This document shows, piece by piece, positions 55,054 through 61,047 of a stretch of DNA of 64,000 nt. The notes below the pieces were generated by a model. That model was not told where the DNA came from. It saw only the letters and a program-made list of their open reading frames with translations, and did not search any database. The position numbers were made by a program, and so were the translations under genes. Origin of the DNA: Microbulbifer litoralis (GTDB lineage Bacteria; Pseudomonadota; Gammaproteobacteria; Pseudomonadales; Cellvibrionaceae). Within the stretch, counting starts at the first letter, position 1. Each line of letters begins with the position of its first letter. Where the stretch lies: assembly GCF_023634065.1 (NCBI RefSeq), contig NZ_JALKCV010000002.1, positions 434,001 through 498,000 on the forward strand. Direction: 5' to 3'.

Positions 55054-56919
55054 ATGAATCGCTACCCCCTCTGGAAGTATCTCCTGATTCTGACGATCGC
55101 GGCCCTCGGCTTCCTGTATGCCGCGCCCAATCTCTACAAGCCGGACCCGGCCGTGCAGATCTCCGGCCAGTCCAGCGCCATGGAAATTGGCCCGCAGGTA
55201 CTCGAGCAGGCGGAACAGGCCCTGGACGAGGCGGGTATCGGGTATTTCGGCGGCGAAGTGGGCGATAAGGGGGTGTTGCTGCGCCTGGAGTCGATAGAGC
55301 AGCAGTTGCCCGCCAAACGCGTGATCCAGCAGGCCCTCGGTCACAGTGAATATGTAGTCGCACTCAACCAGGCGCCCACCACGCCGGAGTGGCTGAGCAG
55401 CATGGGGGCCAGTCCGATGAAGCTGGGCCTGGACCTGGCCGGCGGTGTGCACTTCCTGATGGAAGTGGATACCAACACCATCGTGCGCACCAACCTCGAG
55501 GGCTATACCCAGGAAATCCGGGCCAAGCTGCGGGCGGCCAAGGCCCGCTACCGCAGCGTCGACCTGGTGGACGACCGCGAGATCGTCGCCCGCTTCCGCA
55601 CCGAGGCGCTGCGCGACAAGGCGGTATCCACCATCCGCAGTGAATTCCCCAGCCTGCAGGTCACCGAGGCCGGCAGCGGCAATAACCTGGAAGTGCGCGC
55701 GACCCTGTCGGAACAGGAGGTCAAGGAGCTGGAGGACTACGCCGTCTCCCAGAACCTGACGACGCTGCGCAACCGGGTGAACGAACTGGGGGTGGCCGAG
55801 CCGATCGTGCAGCGCCAGGGCCGCAACCGCATCGTGGTGGAGCTGCCGGGTGTGCAGGATACCGCCGAGGCCAAGCGCATCATCGGCAAGACCGCCAACC
55901 TGGAATTCCGCATGGAGGCGCGCCCCGACGAGCTGGTGACCAACAAGGAATACTTCGAGTACCGCGATGACCAGCAGCGCCAGATGTACGGCGGCGCCTG
56001 GCTGGAGCGCAAGGTCATCATCAAGGGCGACCGCGTCACCAACGCCCGCGTCGGCTACGACGAAAACGGCATGCCGCAGGTGAACATCACCCTGGATTCC
56101 CGCGGCGGCGAGATGATGCACCGCGCCACCTGGAAAAATGTCGGTCGCCGCATGGGCACCCTGTTTATCGAGAGCCGCTTTATTCCCGAGACCAAGGTGG
56201 ACGAGGCCGGTAACGAAATCACGGTACAGAAGCGCGTCGATGAAAAGCGCATCATCAGTCTGGCGACAGTACAGAGCGCGTTGGGCAAGCAGTTCCGCAC
56301 CACCGGCCTCGAGGCCGCGGAGGCGCAGGAGCTGTCACTGCTGCTGCGCGCCGGCGCCTTGGCCGCACCCATGTACTTTGTCGAGGAGCGCGTCATCGGC
56401 CCGTCCCTGGGTGCCGACAATATCGATGTGGGTGTGACTTCCGTGCAGATCGGCCTGATCGCGGTGTTGATCTGCATGCTGTTGTTCTACCGTGTCTTCG
56501 GCCTCGCCGCCAATATTGCCCTGGCATTGAACCTGGTGCTGCTGGTGGCGGTGATGTCGATCCTCGGCGCCACCCTGACGCTGCCGGGGATCGCGGGTAT
56601 GGTATTGACCATCGGCATGGCGGTGGATGCCAACGTATTGATCTTCTCGCGAATACGGGAGGAACTCAGGAACGGCATGCCGCCCCAGTCGGCGATCAAT
56701 GCGGGTTTCGACAATGCCTACAGCGCGATCGTCGACGCCAATATCACCACGCTGATCGTGGCCGTGATCCTGTACGCGATCGGCTCCGGGCCGGTGCAGG
56801 GCTTTGCGGTAACCCTGTCCGTGGGCATCCTGACTTCCATGTTCAGCGCCATCATGGGCACCCGTGCGATCATCAATTTGTTCTACGGCGGTCGCCGTGT
56901 GCAGAAACTTTGGATATAA
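55054..56919 (+). CDS. secD: Protein translocase subunit SecD
   Basis: A 621-residue inner-membrane protein of the Sec accessory complex that uses the proton gradient to pull proteins out. Helix 1 (YPLWKYLLILTIAALGFLYA), the P1 region with KLGLDLAGGVHFLMEVD, and the RND-type helices 2-6 containing GMAVDANVLIFSRIREE are in place. ATG 55054 is chosen because a frame starting at 54967 has an unrelated basic N-terminus. It is followed 12 bases later by secF. yajC, which usually precedes it, is not here. Confidence 0.96.
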   Translation: MNRYPLWKYLLILTIAALGFLYAAPNLYKPDPAVQISGQSSAMEIGPQVLEQAEQALDEAGIGYFGGEVGDKGVLLRLESIEQQLPAKRVIQQALGHSEYVVALNQAPTTPEWLSSMGASPMKLGLDLAGGVHFLMEVDTNTIVRTNLEGYTQEIRAKLRAAKARYRSVDLVDDREIVARFRTEALRDKAVSTIRSEFPSLQVTEAGSGNNLEVRATLSEQEVKELEDYAVSQNLTTLRNRVNELGVAEPIVQRQGRNRIVVELPGVQDTAEAKRIIGKTANLEFRMEARPDELVTNKEYFEYRDDQQRQMYGGAWLERKVIIKGDRVTNARVGYDENGMPQVNITLDSRGGEMMHRATWKNVGRRMGTLFIESRFIPETKVDEAGNEITVQKRVDEKRIISLATVQSALGKQFRTTGLEAAEAQELSLLLRAGALAAPMYFVEERVIGPSLGADNIDVGVTSVQIGLIAVLICMLLFYRVFGLAANIALALNLVLLVAVMSILGATLTLPGIAGMVLTIGMAVDANVLIFSRIREELRNGMPPQSAINAGFDNAYSAIVDANITTLIVAVILYAIGSGPVQGFAVTLSVGILTSMFSAIMGTRAIINLFYGGRRVQKLWI

Positions 56920-56931
56920 GGAGCGCCGACC

Positions 56932-57948
56932 GTGAGTGAGAGCAAAGTAGCGGAAACCAGAGAGGAAAACGGCCAGATCACCGAGTATATGGGCAAGCGC
57001 GTGTTCGATTTCATGCGCTGGCGCAAACTGGCTCTGGTGCTGTCGGTTGTGCTGGTGGTCGGTTCGATCACGGCGCTGGCGATGAACGGCCTGAAACTTG
57101 GATTGGACTTTACCGGCGGCACCCAGATCGAGGTGGGTTTCGAGGAGGCGCCGGGTCTCGAGGAGGTGCGCAGCCAACTGGCGAATGCGGGCTACGAAGA
57201 TGCTTCGGTGGTGCGTTTCGGCTCTGACAACGAGTTGCTGATCAAGCTGCCGCCGGAAGTGGCGGAGGAACAGACCCAGCTCAGCGCCGGCGATGACGAG
57301 GCCGTCCAGTCCGTGGGCGACCAGGTGGTTGCGGTACTGCGCCAGGGCTCCGCCGGCGACGTGGAACTGCGCCGCGTGGAAATGGTGGGCCCGCAGGTGG
57401 GTGAGGAATTGCGCGATGACGGCGGCCTGGGCATGCTGTTCGCACTGGTTGTGGTGATGGCCTATGTGGCGCTGCGTTTCCAGTACAAGTTCGCGATCGG
57501 TGCCGTGGTGGCCCTGGTACACGACGTAATCATCGTGCTGGGCTTCTTCGCCGTGTTCAGGCTGGATTTTGACCTGACGGTACTGGCGGCGGTGCTGGCA
57601 GTGATCGGTTACTCGATCAACGACACCATCGTGGTATTCGACCGTATCCGCGAGAATTTCCGTCGCGTGCGCAAGGCGGATCCGAGCGAGATCATGAATA
57701 TCTCCATGAGCCAGACCCTGGGCCGCACCACGATGACCTCACTGACCACGTTGCTGGTGCTCTGGGCACTGCAGTTCTTCGGTGGCGAGCTGATTCACAA
57801 CTTCTCGCTGGCGTTGATCGTGGGCGTGATTGTGGGTACCTATTCCTCGGTATACGTGGCCGTCAACGTACTGATGACGATGCGTATCTCCAAGGAAGAC
57901 CTGATGCCGCCGGTGAAAGAGGGCGCGGAGCTGGAGGAAATGCCCTGA
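56932..57948 (+). CDS. secF: Protein translocase subunit SecF
   Basis: A 338-residue partner of SecD with six helices. Landmarks are GLDFTGGTQIEVGFE in the periplasmic part and AVIGYSINDTIVVFDRIRENFR. The start is a GTG with AAGGAG 8 bases upstream. It ends the operon; the only structure downstream is a T-poor inverted repeat (GGTCAGTGG / CCACTGATC, about 57972-58002). Confidence 0.96.
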   Translation: MSESKVAETREENGQITEYMGKRVFDFMRWRKLALVLSVVLVVGSITALAMNGLKLGLDFTGGTQIEVGFEEAPGLEEVRSQLANAGYEDASVVRFGSDNELLIKLPPEVAEEQTQLSAGDDEAVQSVGDQVVAVLRQGSAGDVELRRVEMVGPQVGEELRDDGGLGMLFALVVVMAYVALRFQYKFAIGAVVALVHDVIIVLGFFAVFRLDFDLTVLAAVLAVIGYSINDTIVVFDRIRENFRRVRKADPSEIMNISMSQTLGRTTMTSLTTLLVLWALQFFGGELIHNFSLALIVGVIVGTYSSVYVAVNVLMTMRISKEDLMPPVKEGAELEEMP

Positions 57949-58015
57949 CGGCTCGGTGGGAAATGGGGTGGTCAGTGGCCTGTATCTTTCACCACTGATC
58001 ACCTGCTGCCGGTAA

Positions 58016-58267
58016 TCAGGAAGCGCGCGGCTTCTTGCCCAGGGTAATATGCTTGGGACCGGATGTGTTGGTCTGGCCGCTGACACCCTTGGGAACCTGC
58101 TGTATCTCACCGCCGCCAGCCAGGAACGCCTGTACCTGTTCCTCAATGCTCTCGCGGGTTTCCAGAGCGGAGGGTTGTTGCTTGCGCTTGGATGCGCCGG
58201 TTGCTTTCTTGGCCACAATAGTTTTCCGGTTTTCTTCGAGAACCGCGTATTCTACAGTAGTTTGCAC
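58016..58267 (-). CDS. Small basic hypothetical protein
   Basis: An 83-residue protein starting with GTG (AGGTGAT upstream). The N-terminus is Lys-rich (VAKKATGASKRKQQP), the middle is helical (LETRESIEEQVQAFLAGGGE), and the C-terminus is glycine-rich (GVSGQTNTSGPKHITLGKKP). I have the impression of a short conserved gammaproteobacterial family, but cannot name it. The layout (basic tail, short helix, extended end) suggests binding to RNA polymerase or nucleic acid; this is a guess. It converges on secF. Confidence 0.6.
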   Translation of the reverse strand: MQTTVEYAVLEENRKTIVAKKATGASKRKQQPSALETRESIEEQVQAFLAGGGEIQQVPKGVSGQTNTSGPKHITLGKKPRAS

Positions 58268-58354
58268 AAAAAATCACCTGCCCGATATTTGACACCCGTT
58301 TTCCCGCTTTTGGCCACATATTTTTCTCCCCTTCCCCGCCCGGCTGATACAAAA

Positions 58355-58513
58355 AAGCCCGGCGGTTGCCTAATGCCGGTCAGTTAAGCCACGCAGTCGC
58401 GGCAAAGGCCCTGATGCCGGGGGCAGCCCCAATGCCAACTAAAGCCTCGCGCAATCTCAGCTGCCAGGCCTTAACCTGTTTAACTGACCGGCATTGCGGC
58501 GGTTGCCGGGCTT
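58355..58513 (-). terminator. Terminator hairpin split by a MITE-like insertion
   Basis: The outer parts AAGCCC (58355-58360) and GGGCTT (58508-58513), joined with one copy of the 10-base repeat GGCGGTTGCC, would rebuild a perfect 9-pair stem with a 4-base loop, followed on the minus strand by TTTTTT. This would have been the terminator of the small gene at 58536. The stem is now interrupted by the element at 58371-58497. Confidence 0.65.
58371..58497. mobile_element. MITE-like element (127 bases) with terminal inverted repeats
   Basis: Terminal inverted repeats AATGCCGGTCAGTTAA (58372-58387) and TTAACTGACCGGCATT (58480-58495) are perfect over 16 bases. The element is flanked by the 10-base direct repeat GGCGGTTGCC (58361-58370 and 58498-58507), a target-site duplication. 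It contains no gene, so it must be non-autonomous; a parent IS with a 10-base duplication, perhaps of IS4 type, would be needed. The interior is about 92 bases. Confidence 0.7.
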
Positions 58514-58535
58514 CCGTTTGACCACTGGTCCACTT

Positions 58536-58736
58536 TCAATGGGCCCTGTTGGACAGCTTCCACAGCCAGAGACACAGCGCCAGCAGCAGGATGAAGGCCA
58601 CTGCACTGGGCCACGCGGGCATCGGTGCGCCGGCCACCAGTACTTCCGGCTGCGCCACCAGGCGCCACAGCTGGCCCAGTGACATCAGCCCGAACAGCAC
58701 GCTGGACAGGCGCAGGCCGCCTTTGGGGGAGTTCAT
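58536..58736 (-). CDS. Small two-helix membrane protein
   Basis: A 66-residue protein with a very good ribosome site (AGGAGGTGATG just before ATG 58736). Two hydrophobic helices (LSSVLFGLMSLGQLWRLV and AVAFILLLALCLWLWKL) are joined by an Ala/Pro-rich loop. I do not recognise the family. The terminator-like hairpin downstream has been split by the insertion at 58371. Confidence 0.65.
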   Translation of the reverse strand: MNSPKGGLRLSSVLFGLMSLGQLWRLVAQPEVLVAGAPMPAWPSAVAFILLLALCLWLWKLSNRAH

Positions 58737-58825
58737 ACATCACCTCCTGCGAAAAGATATTCTCTTCACCCCGGTGATTGTAGTGTTGGGCGGCCGCGAT
58801 TCCCCGCGGTGGAACAAATCTTTTC

Positions 58826-60745
58826 TCAGGGACAGTTGCCCAGCTGCCAACTGTTGCCGTCGTCGCTGTGCAGTGTATTCAGCCCCCAGGTGGAACCGGG
58901 CATGGCGTCGTCGCTGCCGCTGGCGAAATAGTCCGGTGCCAGCGGGTTGCCGGTGCTGTAGGCCCGCCCGGCGGTCTTGTGGTAGTAGTTGTAGGCCGAC
59001 GCCTGGTCGCAGCTGTCCCCACCGCTGCTGCTGCCTCCACTGCTGCTGCCGCTGCCACTTCCACTCCCGCTGGAGCAGGTGACCTGCGGGCCGGTGCAGG
59101 AGGCATCGTCGTCGCGCCACTGGCACTGGCCGCCGGAAAGCGCAAATTCATCCAGGCGAAATGGGCTGGTGCTGTACTCCAGGTAGCAGTTGGCGTAGTT
59201 GGTGTAGTCGAGACGGCCGGCGGCGATATGGGTGTCCAGGGTCGCGGTTACGCCGGCGTCGACGGTAAACGCAACGCTGCCGGTATCGCTGAGGCCGGCC
59301 AGGTCGGTGGCGGTGACCAGGGCGCTGCCGTCACCGCCCGGCAGATTGCACTGCTCGGCGCTGAAGTCGGTGCCGGTGACTGCGGCCGTTACCGCGCCGT
59401 TGCCGAAATCCACCACCACCGAGTCCAGGTTCTGGTTCTCGTCCACCACCGTGCCACTCACGTTCACGCACTGGCCGCTGGCCGTGGCGGAGAGGTCCCC
59501 CAGTTCCGGTGCCGTTTCCGGCGGCTCCGGGCCCAGGCGCACGGTGGTGGAGTAGGGGGTGCCCTCGGCGCCGCTGTTATCCGTGGCAACAACCGCAACC
59601 GTATAGAGATCGTCCGCCAGCGGGCCACTGGTCAGGTTAAAAAAACCGTTTCCATCGACCCCGCCGCTGGTACTGCTGTCACCGTTGCCGGAGAAAGTCG
59701 CGGTGACACCGGTCACCGAGCCGTCGCTGTCGGTGGCTGTGCCGCTGACCAGGATACGGTCGCCGCTGGTGGTGATCTCCACATCGCTGACCACCGGTGC
59801 CCGATTGCGGTCGACCCGCTTGTTGTTGTCGGCGAAGTACTGACCCAGGTAACGCGCATAGTTGATACCGGCAGCGCTGATATAGCTGCCGCTGGCGCCC
59901 TCGCCGCCGGACCAGGCGTGGTCGACGCCGTTCAGCCACAGCATCGAGACGCGGCCGTCCTGCCACAGGGTCTCTTCGGCGCTGCGGCTGCCCTCGGCAA
60001 TGGTATTGCTGTCGCCGAGCTGTGTGACGCCGTAGACCCCGGCCATACCGCTGGCATTCTGGTCGTTGTAGCACTGGTTGACGGTGGTGTCGGCGTCGCC
60101 CTGGGCAATAGAGGCAATCTGGGTGTCGAAATGGTCGGCGTAACTGCCGGCGTAACTGTTGCAGCGGCTGGTGACATCGGCCGTTTCACAGGGACCGAGG
60201 GCGCCGCTGGAGCTGGTGCCGATACTCGGCCCGGCGCTGATGCCCATGCCGGCGAACACGTCCGGTGCCAGGCAGGCGGTGGTATTGGCAAAGCTGGCAC
60301 CGGAGGAGAGGCCGGCGATATACACCTGGTCCGGATCGATACCGCGGGCGCTGTCGCCGGACAGCGCACTGGCCAGATCAATCAGGTTTTTATAGTCGCC
60401 GGCGGCGCGGGACTTTGTGCCCTGCCAGTAGGACCAGCAACTGTAGCCGGCCTTGTTCATCGCATCCGGCACCGCCACCACCATGCCGAATTCTTCCGCG
60501 GCGTCCTCCAGGTTGGCGCTCAGGTAGTTATCGATCGGCTGCACGCAGCCGTGCAGCACGATCAGCAGCGACTTGCCGTCGCCGATGGGGGAGTCGCTGT
60601 CGGGTGTGTAGAGATGCACATTGTTGAAGCCGCCGATGGCGACATCCTCCTGCCAGCTGCCGGCCTGGGACGTCGCGGCGCCACAGGCCGCAATGGCAAA
60701 GAGCAGGCGGCGGAGCCATCCGCGCCCGGTTGTCGGGATCATCAT
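58826..60745 (-). CDS. Secreted PHB-depolymerase-family esterase
   Basis: A 639-residue exported esterase. ATG 60745 follows AAAGGTGA and opens a signal peptide (cleavage near TSQAG). The catalytic domain (about 30-300) has the lipase box GLSSGAS with nucleophile Ser147, an oxyanion segment VLHGCVQ and a His in NGVDHAWSGG. Two Ig-like or PKD-like modules follow (about 310-405 and 410-500), then a Cys-containing domain, a Ser/Gly linker (SGSGSGSGSSSGG) and a C-terminal domain of about 60 residues (DQASAYNYYHKTAGRAYSTG). Substrates could be short-chain polyhydroxyalkanoate, feruloyl or acetyl esters. The module layout suits an extracellular polymer degrader. It is a single-gene unit. Confidence 0.86.
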   Translation of the reverse strand: MMIPTTGRGWLRRLLFAIAACGAATSQAGSWQEDVAIGGFNNVHLYTPDSDSPIGDGKSLLIVLHGCVQPIDNYLSANLEDAAEEFGMVVAVPDAMNKAGYSCWSYWQGTKSRAAGDYKNLIDLASALSGDSARGIDPDQVYIAGLSSGASFANTTACLAPDVFAGMGISAGPSIGTSSSGALGPCETADVTSRCNSYAGSYADHFDTQIASIAQGDADTTVNQCYNDQNASGMAGVYGVTQLGDSNTIAEGSRSAEETLWQDGRVSMLWLNGVDHAWSGGEGASGSYISAAGINYARYLGQYFADNNKRVDRNRAPVVSDVEITTSGDRILVSGTATDSDGSVTGVTATFSGNGDSSTSGGVDGNGFFNLTSGPLADDLYTVAVVATDNSGAEGTPYSTTVRLGPEPPETAPELGDLSATASGQCVNVSGTVVDENQNLDSVVVDFGNGAVTAAVTGTDFSAEQCNLPGGDGSALVTATDLAGLSDTGSVAFTVDAGVTATLDTHIAAGRLDYTNYANCYLEYSTSPFRLDEFALSGGQCQWRDDDASCTGPQVTCSSGSGSGSGSSSGGSSSGGDSCDQASAYNYYHKTAGRAYSTGNPLAPDYFASGSDDAMPGSTWGLNTLHSDDGNSWQLGNCP

Positions 60746-61047
60746 CGCATTCACCTTTATTTTTATGGAATAGGGCGCCGATCAGCCTAGAAGGGTGATT
60801 CGGCGCTGGGAATGCGACCTTGGTTGGAGGAATGGGGAGAAAGTACCGGCGGCCCCCGGCCGCAGACTCTACCCGCCGCAATCAGAGGCCGGCGTTTTTC
60901 AGGCGATTGGCGTGCTGTCGGTAGATGGTCACCGGTTCCGGTGCCACCGGGGCACAGAGTATACAGTCTGCTCAGGTGTCAGCGGATAGAGGATGTCGTG
61001 CCCGTCGCCGGCCCACTAGTTTGCGGAAACGGGCCTGGCTTGGTCGA
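60746..61047. other. 302-base gap between the esterase and the SNF2 gene
   Basis: It contains the esterase promoter region at its left side and GC-rich sequence with no clear gene, repeat or terminator. Plus-strand open frames that cross it continue into the antisense of the helicase gene and are spurious. Confidence 0.5.
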
